From the NCBI GenBank assembly GCA_033297075.1, contig MU858300.1, positions 1 to 43,312 of the forward strand: 43,312 bases of DNA, in the 5' to 3' direction. Shown here in pieces: positions 18,798-29,282 of the stretch. The position numbers and the translations under genes were made by a program. How positions within the stretch are numbered: position 1 is the stretch's first letter; each line of letters opens with the position of its first letter. The notes beneath the pieces were generated by a model. That model saw only the letters and a program-made list of their open reading frames with translations, was not told where the DNA came from and searched no databases. Source of the stretch: Rhypophila decipiens (Eukaryota > Ascomycota > Sordariomycetes > Sordariales > Naviculisporaceae).

Positions 18798-20243
18798 TCA
18801 CGCCAGCGTCGGAACCGTCCAAGGGCACCAGCTGTCCAGGTTAAAGCTACCCAGGTTCTGCTCTGTCCGATAGATACTGGTCGACCCAGCATTGTTGTTC
18901 TTGAGCAAGAACTTGCCAATAAACGCACTCAGCTCGCTTCCCTGCTTCGCACTGGGGAAGCTGCAGTGGCTATTTCCGCCAACTTGCGAATACCCGAACT
19001 TATCCAACGCCCCCAAAGCCTGATATACCTTCCTGCCGCCACCCATGCAGCCATACGTCGACTGTCGACCAAGCCACTCCATATCCGAGTTCTCCATGAC
19101 GTACAACGGTCTAGGCGCCACCAGGCCAGCCAACAAATGGTGGTCAAAGGGCAGTCCATTGACATTGTTCACGTAATTGTTGAAGCTGGTCGAGAACCAG
19201 ACATTCTCAGTTATAATCTGCGGGGCATCCTGGACGTTATTGCCATTCTGCTTCTGCCACCTGGCAATTCTCCAGCAGCCTGATCCTCCGGCTCCCGACT
19301 CCTGGGGCAGAGTCAATGCGATTCTCGGCTCGAGAGCGCCGGCCACAAAGGCGCCCTTGCCGTTGCGCGAGCAGCCCGTTACGCCGATTCGGGTCGGGTC
19401 GATGTTGGTTTGCGCCTGGGTGAGTTCGAGAGCGTCGATGATGCGGCCGACACCCCACGCCCAGGCGGTCAAGGCACCGGCCGAGTGGGACGATCCGTAG
19501 AGATCGAAGAACTTGCCCCGTCCGCGGGAGGCAGAGGCCGACTGCTGGGCGGCGATGTCGTCGTTGTTGAAGAGGATAGTGGCTACGCCGGCGGGGACGG
19601 GGATGGAGGCCATGCCGTAGGCGATGATGGCCGGGTGGGGTCCAGGTCCGGAGGGGCGGTTGTTGATGGTGACCGAGAAGGAGATGGACTTGCCACCGGT
19701 TGAGGCGGTGATGGAAAGAGTCGAGCCCGAGAAGCTGGCGCTGACGCTCGGCTTGGGAGGCAGAGTGCCCAGCTCGTAGCGCTGGAACAGCGTAGAGATT
19801 TCAGACTGTCGGCAATCCCAGAGCGCGGCAGACGTCACCTTGGAGCCATCGGCGAATGTGAATGGGTCATTCAGCGTTGAGACCGAAACGGAGAGGGAGG
19901 AAGGGGTCGACGGGCAGGTCGCCGGACCGCCACCGCCGTTTCCGGGCGACGAGGTAGATGTGGGCCCTGCTGTCGAGGTGGTCACTGTGGACGTGGTCAG
20001 GGTCGTGATGGGAGGCGGGGCCGGTTGTGTGGTGGATGTTGTTCGGATGCTGGTGGTGCTGGTGGTCGGATTGGACCCGGGGATGCACTGATGGTACCAG
20101 TCGTTTTGCTTGAAGCAGTATGCTCCCGACACACAAGTTGTCTGGCCGCTCCAGTTGTTTCCACCGCATTGACCCCAGAGAGACTGTTGTGCTTGTGCGC
20201 CCGTGGCCGCACCGACGACGGCGAGAAGAACGGGAGACCTCAT
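18798..20243 (-). CDS. CE15 glucuronoyl esterase with N-terminal CBM1, 481 aa
   Basis: It is a secreted 4-O-methyl-glucuronoyl methylesterase that cleaves ester bonds between lignin alcohols and glucuronic acid on xylan (Cip2-type). The signal peptide covers residues 1-19 or so (ending AQA). A CBM1 follows at about 21-55 (WGQCGGNNW ... NDWYHQC), then a Thr/Ser/Pro linker to about residue 107, then the alpha/beta-hydrolase domain. The nucleophile is Ser292 in the CE15 signature GCSRNGKG, the acid is Glu315 in LPQESGAGG, and the base is His426 in GGNSHCSFP. The length is normal for fungal CE15 with one CBM. It is a single exon. A TATA box (ATATAAA) lies about 110 bp upstream, and a GGCTAAA site about 425-430 bp upstream. 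Its neighbour on the same strand is the CE1 esterase, which acts on the other main lignin-hemicellulose linkage. Confidence 0.95.
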   Translation of the reverse strand: MRSPVLLAVVGAATGAQAQQSLWGQCGGNNWSGQTTCVSGAYCFKQNDWYHQCIPGSNPTTSTTSIRTTSTTQPAPPPITTLTTSTVTTSTAGPTSTSSPGNGGGGPATCPSTPSSLSVSVSTLNDPFTFADGSKVTSAALWDCRQSEISTLFQRYELGTLPPKPSVSASFSGSTLSITASTGGKSISFSVTINNRPSGPGPHPAIIAYGMASIPVPAGVATILFNNDDIAAQQSASASRGRGKFFDLYGSSHSAGALTAWAWGVGRIIDALELTQAQTNIDPTRIGVTGCSRNGKGAFVAGALEPRIALTLPQESGAGGSGCWRIARWQKQNGNNVQDAPQIITENVWFSTSFNNYVNNVNGLPFDHHLLAGLVAPRPLYVMENSDMEWLGRQSTYGCMGGGRKVYQALGALDKFGYSQVGGNSHCSFPSAKQGSELSAFIGKFLLKNNNAGSTSIYRTEQNLGSFNLDSWCPWTVPTLA

Positions 20244-20350
20244 CTTGGGCAGGGAAAGTTGTCAAGCTGGTTACTCTCAAGCCGTGCTGACTGAGCGAGG
20301 TGTAGGTATCAAGACCGTGAAGACATCTCCAGCCCGGGTGCAGGCCGGTG

Positions 20351-20357
20351 TTTATAT
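20351..20357 (-). promoter_or_regulatory. TATA box of the CE15 gene
   Basis: ATATAAA on the minus strand, 108-114 bp upstream of the ATG at 20243. Confidence 0.65.
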
Positions 20358-20666
20358 GTCCCCGAATCTGAGTCCCGGGATCAGTTTGATGACCGAGAAC
20401 TGCCATCACGAAAACGAAGAGCCATGTGCATGTCCCCCCTTCCATGTCATCCACACACCGCACACTCTTGGTTCGGTCATCGCCACGTGGATTGGCCTGT
20501 CAATATCTCGTGGCGCTGCTTATTCTGGCTCGTCAACAAGCATTCTTACCATTCCTGGAGAGCTAGTCGACCCTTTTCGTCAAGGGCTGAGCATCTTGCC
20601 CGGCGCGTCGGCGGCCGTTAACGCCTTCAGCTCTAGCCCTACAACCTTGCCGTAGCTTCCGACATG

Positions 20667-20673
20667 TTTAGCC
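20667..20673 (-). promoter_or_regulatory. Candidate XYR1/XlnR site GGCTAAA upstream of the CE15 gene
   Basis: Consensus heptamer in sense orientation, 424-430 bp upstream of the ATG. Context supports a role, but the motif is short. Confidence 0.35.
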
Positions 20674-22484
20674 TGAAGAACGGTCGAACGGTTCCCATAT
20701 CTAGCAGCTCAGAACGACTTGGTTCCTGGTTCTAGAGGCTCAAAACCGGGCGCTCATGATGGACTAGCCACCTGAATGGAACTTCAATAAACAAAAAGGT
20801 GGTATGGGGGATGTGCCAACCCCGGTATAATTGGTGGAAAATTAGGGATAATGCCGCCAATAAACGGTTGTTAACCAATTGCTGGGAGGGCTTGGTACTT
20901 AGTTACAGTTCAGAGGCTTGGAAGTTTCCAGTCCTGTTACCTTGCATCCACAAGAGAGTTCCGAGAGCCGTAGAAGCTTAGGAATCTTCCATAAGACTTG
21001 GCATGTTGAAGGTCACCAAGACTTCCCCGCATGGGTTTCTTGTCAGGTAGGACCCGCCCAAGATATTGGGCGGGCAAAGGCGGCGGGACTGGTTCCGAGT
21101 TGGCGTTTAGCGGATCAAAGACGGGCTGGCTGCCTACACTACGGCTAGCACTTGTCATAGGACTTAGCGGTGCACGAAAATCTTGGAAGTAAAAGAAACT
21201 GAAATAAACTGTGCTTGGCTTGCGAAGGTTGATATATGTCGTTCTGGAATCGCCATGTACAAAGTTGATTAGATATCAGCCTCATGGCAACACAGTGACG
21301 CCAGGCAATATGGCTTATATGAGCCGCAAATTGTGGTCACCTTGGCGAGGGATCAAGACCGGGTAACGGGGGCCTGAAAGATGTGTGCGACCAGGTTGGA
21401 GCTACCACAACTACATGAGGAAAGCTGCTCATAAAAGCCATACATCACATTGTACAGAGTATCAGACACGGATATTGAGAGTGGAACAACGATCGATTGG
21501 CTAAAAGGAAACAAAGCGTACCCCATAGGCCTAGATGGCAATTGCAAAAACAGCTGGGTACGTTGAGCTGTCGCTTCTTGCTTCCGAGTTCCGACGCTCT
21601 TGCCCCGGATCTCACTTGTACCAGCCTCAGGCTCCTCTCCATAAAAAAACAAAAACCAGCATGTGATCAAAGTCAGGGGGTTCAGGTTTGGTTGGGCGCC
21701 ATGACTGGAAGCTAACTCGGAGGCTTGTCCAGTATATCCGTTTCCGTATTAGGCAATCGGAGGTCAAGTCACCCAGCCAAGGCGAGTCGATTGCTACTGT
21801 CAAGGTCAACGTAACGGTGATGTTTTTGATCTCCGGCTAAATGTTTGCTCCAACTCTGGTAACCTCAAAGGCGACTCACAAGTTGTTGAAAAACACGTGA
21901 GAGTGCTTCAAAGGGAAAAAGGGACAAGATTTACCAAATAATGGGTAATTAGGCGTGAGATCAAAGGTGTCGAGCATGCCAGAGCAGAGGAAAGTAGACA
22001 GCGGTCTGAGAAGTTATGTCATTACTTCACGGACGAGCACCGTGATTCGATTATTGGGTTAAGTTTAAATGTCGGTCATCTGGCAACTATAGGTGGGTCC
22101 GTCTCGTTGACTCAGCAATCCTTGTTAAGAAATATTGCAATACCTTACTGCTGATGGAGAGGACTCAAGATCGGGTCAGAGTCAGAACGTGAGCTATAAT
22201 CATGACAGGATGAAGACAAGCTGACCGTTTCTCACTTCGTTCTACCCGTAATGTATGTTGTATCTACGGCCTGGATACAAGGGACAGCTTGAGGGCGGCC
22301 GGGTGTAAGGAAGCGGTCAAGATATCCTTGTAAGGGTGTTTTTATTGCTATGGAAAGATCGAAATAAAGCAAAAGGGATTGATCCCTGTAACAGAAGCTC
22401 TAGATATCAAATAACGAATCAAAGATGGATAAACGAATGTATAGAAAAAAAAAAAACCACCAACTAAACTTCGTATGCGTCACT

Positions 22485-22509
22485 GCCAGTCCTTCCAGTC
22501 CTTCCAGTC
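22485..22509. repeat. Short tandem repeat, CCAGTCCTT x 2.8
   Basis: Nearly three exact copies of a 9-bp unit, followed by a C-run and an ACACAC run, about 160 bp past the DUF4360 stop codon. Confidence 0.85.
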
Positions 22510-22670
22510 CCCCCAGCCACACACACACCTTAGGGCCCTTGCCCCTTTCCACAGTCCACATGACTAGAAATCCCCACGGCCAACTTCCCACCTTTGTCTC
22601 AAAGTCCCAGCCACAAGCTCACCGCTTAGCAGGTGTATATACCACATCCATGCCAAGCAAACGCCATCAC

Positions 22671-23297
22671 TTAACAGACGCGTTGGCTTTGGTTGCGAAT
22701 ATCAAAAATGATCTGCTGGTTGCTCAACAAGCCCGAAGGTCCATTCGTCGGCTGCAGCTGCAGCTCGCCCTGAGGTCCGAAGGTAATATTTCGGTTGTTT
22801 GCATCCGGTCGGTTGAGAGTATAAACGATTCTGTCTTCCAGGACATATATCCCATTCCTCGGACCGGGAAATCTTCCGTCCGGGCTGGTCTCGCTCACAG
22901 TGCTGAGAGACGGGGAGATGGCGTAGTTGCGCCCCGTGTAAGTGGCCGTCACACCCGCTGGGACGTTGACCAGACCGCTGGCGCGGCCGATGAATGTCCC
23001 ACTGGTGCAGATGCCCTGCGGGAAGCTCACGATTACCGAGACGTGGCATGTGGAGGCTGGGCGGGTGGGCAGGGTGACGAAGTAGTTGGGCAGGAGGACG
23101 GTGGCGACCTCGTTATCCTCAGAGTAGGTTACAGAGGCGCCGTCACAGCCGCCAAACCGGCTGTCGGCGGTACTGAAGCCGGTGGTGTTGAACTTAGCAC
23201 GGGGGAGGGCTGGCTGGCGAGCTGAGACAGATGCGTCCACAGGGGTGGCGAGGACGCCAGTGATGGGAAGAAGGAGAGCGGTGAGTTGGAACTTCAT
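22671..23297 (-). CDS. Small secreted DUF4360-type protein, 208 aa
   Basis: The protein has a signal peptide of about 17 residues (MKFQLTALLLPITGVLA). The mature part carries the arrangement typical of the fungal DUF4360 family: FGGCDGASVTYSEDNE, then PNYFVTL, a Cys followed by VSVIVSFPQGI, and NVPAGVTATYTGRNY. Length and single-exon structure fit that family. Molecular function is unknown; members are usually extracellular. The C-terminal 30 residues are less typical, and the protein ends in Cys. A TATA-like element lies about 150 bp upstream, next to an inverted repeat. The start is the first ATG and immediately begins the signal peptide. Confidence 0.78.
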   Translation of the reverse strand: MKFQLTALLLPITGVLATPVDASVSARQPALPRAKFNTTGFSTADSRFGGCDGASVTYSEDNEVATVLLPNYFVTLPTRPASTCHVSVIVSFPQGICTSGTFIGRASGLVNVPAGVTATYTGRNYAISPSLSTVSETSPDGRFPGPRNGIYVLEDRIVYTLNRPDANNRNITFGPQGELQLQPTNGPSGLLSNQQIIFDIRNQSQRVC

Positions 23298-23446
23298 TTT
23301 GGAGTTTTGGACTTGAGTTTTGTTGCTGAAGGTGTTGATAAGAACTGGAGGGCAGGCTCTTTGATGCTATGGGGGATGATATGAAGATGAAACTGATGGC
23401 GATGAGGACTAAATTTACATGGAAAGAAGCAGACTATCATGCCGAT

Positions 23447-23453
23447 ATTTATA
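23447..23453 (-). promoter_or_regulatory. TATA box of the DUF4360 gene
   Basis: TATAAAT on the minus strand, 150-156 bp upstream of the ATG. Confidence 0.6.
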
Positions 23454-23471
23454 CTCGAGAGTTTCGAAATA

Positions 23472-23506
23472 GGGATACATATTTCATTGTTTCTCACATG
23501 TATCCC
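23472..23506. repeat. Perfect 9-bp inverted repeat GGGATACAT / ATGTATCCC
   Basis: The arms at 23472-23480 and 23498-23506 flank 17 nt. The dyad lies directly upstream of the TATA box of the DUF4360 gene, a reasonable place for a dimeric regulator. Confidence 0.75.
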
Positions 23507-23542
23507 GGCGATATCCGTTGTGGTGGATGGCCGGCGATATCC
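23505..23542. repeat. Direct repeat CCGGCGATATCC, two copies
   Basis: Exact 12-bp copies at 23505-23516 and 23531-23542, 26 bp apart, in the DUF4360 promoter. The first copy overlaps the right arm of the inverted repeat. Confidence 0.8.
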
Positions 23543-25116
23543 ATCTCGAGCTTCACGTTGGTTCTCGTGATGATGCTTCGGACTCTCGATTTCCTGTTCG
23601 AGATGGAGATCGTGCCTCGTGTCTTGGACGACCTCGCGGTAGGGCTGAATAGCATTGACGGATGTCATGGAGTAAGGCTTGATGTAAGTCTTAGGACCGT
23701 CTAGGGTCGCATTCGAAGAGGCAGAGCTCACCAGCAACCAGGCTCCTGGGACCGGTAACCATCCGATTGCTCCATGTCAAAGAACCTTGCAGGTCAGGTG
23801 CCTATTGCATCATCTCATGCTCGGATTTATAGAAGCATGCGCCATCTTGTTGTTCTGCTCTGCCCGGGCGTAGGCTTTGGGCCAAGAGAGCTGTCGTCAG
23901 CTTGAGTGTCTGGTTCCAGGTCATCCATATTCTGACCACAATCATCAAGAGGGTCATCGAGACCGCTGTCATTGACCTGTCGTCTACGGTAAGGCAGAGT
24001 AAATTCCAGTGGCTAATGTGTAGCCCAGAACCGTGAGTGGCTTTCCATTGTCCTGCCACGAGTTCATGCGACGGTAAGACTAGGATATGACCCGTGGGAT
24101 GAAACCGAGACGACGATATTGGCAGTTGTGGGCTTGCGGCTCATCTCTGGCTGCTCTTTCATATGGGATGTAGCTTGGGATATCCTATACTGCCGGGGTA
24201 ACGGAGACGGTGAGCTGTACATCAACTTGAGTCCGCCACCCGAGTAGGCATAAGCCAGACACTAACAGTTCCCGTCATGCCATATGAACAGTCTGCTTCT
24301 TGAACGCAAACCAACCACCACTTAGCCCAGGCTCAGTCTTGGATCCTCTGGACCTGACATCTGTATATGACCGAGATATCACCATACCATATTCGTCAGC
24401 TATCGAACCTACAACGGGTTTCAACTCTCATTTCGTCCAGTTTTCCCACACTCCCTTACGTATAACAAAGCAGTAAGCGGCTCTGACGGTTTTGTGTAAC
24501 GATGGGGGTGAAAGCGTCTGTATTTGGTAGCTGGGTGATATAACATGCCCGCGTGAACCGACGAACCGTGGGTCCCCGTCAGCTTTGGGCTCATCCAGAC
24601 TGGTGACCAACTCTCGGCCCTAAGAAAAGGGGTTGCATTGGTGGCTATCGATGACTTTGGTTCCAGTGTTTGAGCTTGTTCTGACAGCGCCGAGTCCGAA
24701 CGCCCCACGCTCATGTGATATGCAAAATAATGCTTGATCTGACACAGCTCCTGAGACGATTCCCTCTACCGTACAAATGCGTATCGCGCAATGACGATGC
24801 GTCACGATCGTGTGCATGCTGCCTCAATCTCCCATCAGGTTCAGCAGAAACTACAAGTACGGCCTAATGTGGTCATAAGCTTCTGAACAAGACCACGTCT
24901 TATTTTGACTTTGCAGCTACTGGAACTTGAAATGCATGGCACGCCATCGTTGACCAAAAGATGATGATTCTCAGGAAAAGGCGCAAACCAAGTCACCAAA
25001 CGGCGCCCCTTTTCCATTCTCTCCACCCGCCGAGAATTATCCCTGACTCAGCACTTATAGGCATGCGGTAAAACCTCGGAGTTCCAACAAATCAGAAGGC
25101 AGTATTAATCTGCAAA

Positions 25117-25240
25117 GCCCTTATAGCTCAGTGGTAGAGCGCGTCACTCGTATCCCATCTCCGACGATATCCTTTCAGGTTAAAGTGCGAGGTATAACTG
25201 CGATATGACGAGGTCGGCGGTTCAATCCCGCCTGGGGGCA
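25117..25240 (+). tRNA. tRNA-Thr (anticodon CGU) with a 52-nt intron
   Basis: The acceptor stem pairs GCCCTTA (25117-25123) with TGGGGGC (25233-25239), with G-U pairs. The D arm is GCTC-AGTGGTA-GAGC. The anticodon stem pairs CGTCA with TGACG. The T arm is GGCGG-TTCAATC-CCGCC. The anticodon loop reads C T CGT A, then an intron from about 25153 to 25204 at the canonical position after base 37, then A. The anticodon CGT decodes ACG (Thr). The gene-encoded 3' end has no CCA, as expected for a nuclear tRNA. Confidence 0.93.
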
Positions 25241-25299
25241 CTGGGTAATATCTCTTAACATATTATACAATACGGTCTTATTCGAAGGGCCATTTCTTC

Positions 25300-25303
25300 T
25301 TTT
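25300..25303 (+). terminator. Possible RNA polymerase III terminator T4
   Basis: First run of four T on the sense strand after the tRNA, 60 nt past its 3' end, followed at once by a T5 run. Confidence 0.45.
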
Positions 25304-25427
25304 ATTTTTCTCTATCCTCCTTTTTTTAGACTCAATCAAAATTTCACAACCTTGCAACTGTAGATAAATAATTCTTCCAAGACCTAGATAGCATTATGAC
25401 CCAACCCTCCCTTACGTTCGAATTCGA

Positions 25428-28352
25428 TCAAAGTCTACATACAGCCCCTTTTAAGCATAATATATCCTCCACCACGCTTCTTTCGACGACCCTTGCAGCC
25501 ATGATTTCCCTAACAATCCTCAGCGGCGACTTATGTCCCCAGCAAGTTGTCAGTCGCTCCTCGAGAATTTCCTTCCTTTTTGCAGGGCCCCTATCTGGTC
25601 CGTCATCATCTTCAACTCTTTTGCGGCTCTCATTACAGCCACAGTGAGCAGGGACAGCATTTACAACGGCCCCGGCATCCAAAAGTATCGACACAGCCTC
25701 TTTGTGCATCAACATGGCGGCGCTTTGCAAGGGCGTCTCCGTTACGGACATGTGACTGCCTATAGTAGTAGAGGGATTCACATTCGCCCCGAGCTCAATC
25801 AACATGTCGAGGTGATCCAGCCGAAAGTCAGCCACTATCACATCCGGAGACGCCTTGAGTGCCACCGACAAGAGGGACAATCTCCGACCGGAGGGCGTAG
25901 TAGTTACATATGAAGAAAGGTCTCGTAAACAGTCAAGAAGTAAAAGACGGGTACATTCCGTTGCGTCAAATCGTAGGGCTACCTCCAATGGGGTGCCGCT
26001 GGGGAGATAGTCTTCTGGATGAAGAGAGACGTCAAATTCCTGGAGATCGGATTCAGACTTTTCATTCGACTTCGAGATCCCGCGGTATATTTCTTTCCAC
26101 CAGGTGGCGTCTGATTCGTCCAGAACGAGGTAGCTAGAACTCGTGCCGATGGCCTGTTCTTTGGCCGCCAGAATCATAGATACGACAGACGGCTGGTTAA
26201 AAAAAAACACGCCAGAGTGAGGGCTAGGTCATGCGGGTATGCATTTGAGAGCGAATAACCTGATCATACCGGGTGGATCCAGTCGCTGCCTCCTATGGCT
26301 GGACAGCGCCAGGCTATCCATTTGGAGTGTCTCGGTGTCGGATTGAACAGCTGTAGCAATAGAGAATTGAGTTTGGCTCGAAGAGCTGAGTCTTTTATGC
26401 GAGAGGCTGCAGAGCCCACCCAGGCTGAGCTGGCTAGTTCGAGAAAGGGGAAGGAGGTATGCACTAATGCTCTGTATTCCTTTTGTTCCGAAGAACTGGC
26501 GGAGAGATAGCACTCAGCCGACGGAATTCCTTCGTATGAGATGTTGACGAGGTAGACTAGCGATGCCATCGATGTCTGGTATTGTGCTAGTTCGTCGGAT
26601 GAGTGGAAGTACACAGCGGGCGAATGCATTATTCGGTCCGAGTAGAGGTATTCTAGAACTGTGTAATGGGCGAGTAACAATTGTGATCTTTGGGGGTCGG
26701 TCTCATCCACCCGGACTAGACACGTGCACATTTCGGCGATGAACTCCTTTGGCATGAGTATGCGGTCGGTCGGACTAAAACTCACGGTGTCGATATCGAC
26801 CACGATTGCCTCTGCTATGACCTCTGGCCCTTCGAGCTCGAAGTGTCCACCCGCTAGGAGGAGTAAGGCCTTCTTTGCTCGGTGTTTATGCTCTTCGGGT
26901 ATGCTGAGCAAGATACGTTTGTAGGTCGCATCGAGACCCCGAGGAAGATCACTCAAGGCCTGGCGAATGTCGGGGATGGTGTGAAGCCGGGATAGGACGT
27001 CTATCTGGCAAGAAGCCCATCGAAACCTGTAAATTGTAATCCCAGACGTCAGATTCCAAAGCTGCCAAGAAACGTGTATGAGAATTTGGTGGTACTTGCA
27101 TGCCACATGCCCCCTTCACCAGCCCTCGCTCGATCTCTTGCTTTAGCCATGTCGGGTAGAGGGAAAGTCGGACATTATCGGCCAACTCGCTTCTTATGTA
27201 CATGGCAATGTCCTCGTCGACATGCCTGTTGGACAACGACACCATCTGTGCACACAAACTGCCCATATCCTCACTGATGTCATTCTCTTCTCGGCTCATG
27301 GCGAGGATTTTTAGGTTTGGAAAGCCATCTCGTAGAGACTTCATGACCCGAAGAATGTTGGACCTGTTTTGCGACTCATCCAGCCCATCAACAACAATGT
27401 AGACAGTCTTGAAGCGTTGAGAAAGCTCGCGCATGACTTCCAAGACCGTCCCCGAGTCTGGCTGATGCCCATAGTCATAGAGGTCTTTCAACTCATGTGG
27501 TATGTACTTGACCAGCCTCGCAAGCTGACTTATGATCCATCTCATCAGGGGTAAGGATTCGTCTTGATTTCTGCCAAAGTAGCAGTAGTAATATGTGCAG
27601 ACTGAGGGCAGGTCGCCATCTTTTTTCATGGTCTTGCAGTGGGTTCTGATATCTTCGACAATGTGAGAGAAGAGGACGGTCTTTCCTGCACCTGGGTTTC
27701 CGTAGAACCATATAAGTGAGCATGTCCCTTGTTCGTTCTTCCACCTTCGATACTCTGGTGATTTGTCAAGCCAGAGGCCCGTATGTTTATCGCGCATGGC
27801 GTGCGTGGTGTTGTGGTAAGACGAGGTGTCGGTTGCCACAAGCCAGTCTAGTATCTTTCCACGACTTGTTTCTTGGATATTGAGTAGTACATGACAGCAA
27901 CCATGTATCAGATGAGAAGGTCTTGAATGTGCATGTTGTTCATATCGAAAAGAGTGGTGTAAACCATGCGGACAAAGAATCACCATGGAAATACACGCCC
28001 AATGTGGGTTCCTACACTTGCAGACATTACCTGGATCATCATCTTCTTGCGCCCAATCATCAGGTAACAACTTGTCAATCTCGGTCAAACAATCCCGGCA
28101 TCCCTTGATAGGCCCGTCGTTCCTGCCAAGGCCCAAGAATAGTTGCTCGAGTCCGGGGTTCGAATTGGCCCCACCGTTGGTTTTGTACAGGACCTCGAGA
28201 TTCCCAATGACCGACTTCAGAGTGCTCGTTTCTATCAACAGAACACGGATATCGCTCGGGCAGTATTTGACGGCGGAAATGTACCGGGTACAGCACCTGA
28301 TGACTTGGTCTGTTAAGCCAACCACTGCGATTAGGCTCGCGGCGAACTCCAT
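25428..28352 (-). CDS. HeLo-like / NACHT / ankyrin NLR-like protein, about 871 aa
   Basis: This is a fungal NOD-like receptor, probably a cytosolic sensor that triggers cell death or another response. Proposed exons, in coding order, are 28352-28031, 27871-27100, 27026-26270 and 26192-25428; they total 872 codons including the stop. The N-terminus (MEFAASLIAVVGLTDQV) matches the helical HeLo-like/PF17111-type domain, but only about 107 residues precede the NACHT part. ETSRGKILDWL leads into the NACHT, with Walker A GNPGAGKT and Walker B YIVVDGLDES. The conserved GMFRWASCQID segment is formed across a GC-AG intron. A winged-helix-like region follows (PRGLDATYKRIL, LLLAHYTVLEYL). The last exon has ankyrin-like repeats (GTPLEVALRFDATECTRLLL and TPLQSAAMLMHKEAVSILLD). 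The start is the ATG at 28352. Confidence 0.85.
27027..27099 (-). other. Predicted GC-AG intron in the NACHT-ankyrin gene
   Basis: The donor reads AT|GCAAGT, the consensus for GC-type introns, and the acceptor TTTACAG|G, with a CTGAC branch site between. Splicing joins ACGM directly to FRWASCQ, the conserved NACHT continuation, in frame. The nearest GT donor (2 nt further on, paired with an earlier acceptor) would insert about 13 unconserved residues. Confidence 0.7.
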
Positions 28353-29233
28353 CACTCACTCACGGAGCCACGTGAATTGAGAATGCGGAGAGAGAAATAG
28401 CTCGTTCGGGTAGAGGGTAACGTTTAGAAAATCAGAGATTGAGAAACAGCATCAAGGCCAGACACACGGTCAAGACTTGGATGGACGTTGATTTTCACCG
28501 ACATGTTCAGCTCGGCCAGCCCCTCACTTCTTCACCGCCGCCAAGCAGCAGCACAGCCACCACAATCGCGTCCGAATTACGCCTGACCAGACCAGTAATT
28601 TTCAATGTGTGTGTCCTGAATCTCGCATCCCAATCCAGCCAATAACTTGCCCCGAGACCCTGCAAGCCAAGTGTCAAGCCAGGCAATGCTTCAATGCTTC
28701 GAGATCGCGATCGCCAAGCGACGCCATTAGAAACACTAGTCCCTTAACTGGCCATGACCGTCAAGTCTTGGGAAGCTTGTTAGTGTGATATCTTGGCAGC
28801 TTGGCCTCGTGGTTGACGTTTCTAGTGTGCTGGGACATCTTGGGACGTCTTGGGTTTCTTGGATGGTAAAAAGGTTAAAACGACTACACCTGACATGGTT
28901 TACTCACTGTTCATTAGAGTAAAGGAGGAAATTTGAATGTAAAATGTGGCAGCGTCCTTTCTGGGCTTTATACAATATTTACTTGAGAACAGGCAAATGT
29001 CCCAAGGCCAGTTCTTGGTACTGCAAAACAGCATACGTTACACGTATACACATTCCAAGGCTTGTGGACCAATGCTTAGTCTTTCATAGCAGAGGTGTCA
29101 GGGAGGGCAACATCAGAGTCGCCTTATAGTCAGCAGACGTCATTTATCTGGTACTGATTACTATATGTGATAATCAAAGTGTGGCTGGATGAGGTTAGGT
29201 TATCATTCACTAATACTGACACCACGTTGAAGT

Positions 29234-29282
29234 GGCAGTCAAGTCATTTGATATCACCTTTTCGGTTATCCCCTTGACTGCC
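29234..29282. repeat. Perfect 10-bp inverted repeat GGCAGTCAAG / CTTGACTGCC
   Basis: The arms are at 29234-29243 and 29273-29282, with 29 nt between them, in otherwise featureless DNA. Confidence 0.7.

Larger units (their letters stand above)
20244..22670. other. Long intergenic region (CE15 promoter; 3' side of the DUF4360 gene)
   Basis: The CE15 promoter lies at the left end. The rest (about 20.7-22.4 kb) contains no convincing open frame, RNA gene or long repeat, only another GGCTAAA at about 21835. An A-tract and a 9-bp tandem repeat occur at 22444-22509, just downstream of the DUF4360 gene. Confidence 0.5.
23298..25116. other. Intergenic: DUF4360 promoter and a gene-free stretch up to the tRNA
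   Basis: The first 300 bp hold the DUF4360 promoter (TATA at 23447-23453, dyad at 23472-23506, direct repeat at 23505-23542). From about 23750 to 25116 I found no gene, RNA or repeat; the short open frames lack any recognisable feature. Confidence 0.5.

Noticed and set aside
22425..23225. 266-codon plus-strand frame
   Set aside because: Antisense to the DUF4360 gene, which has a signal peptide and conserved segments.
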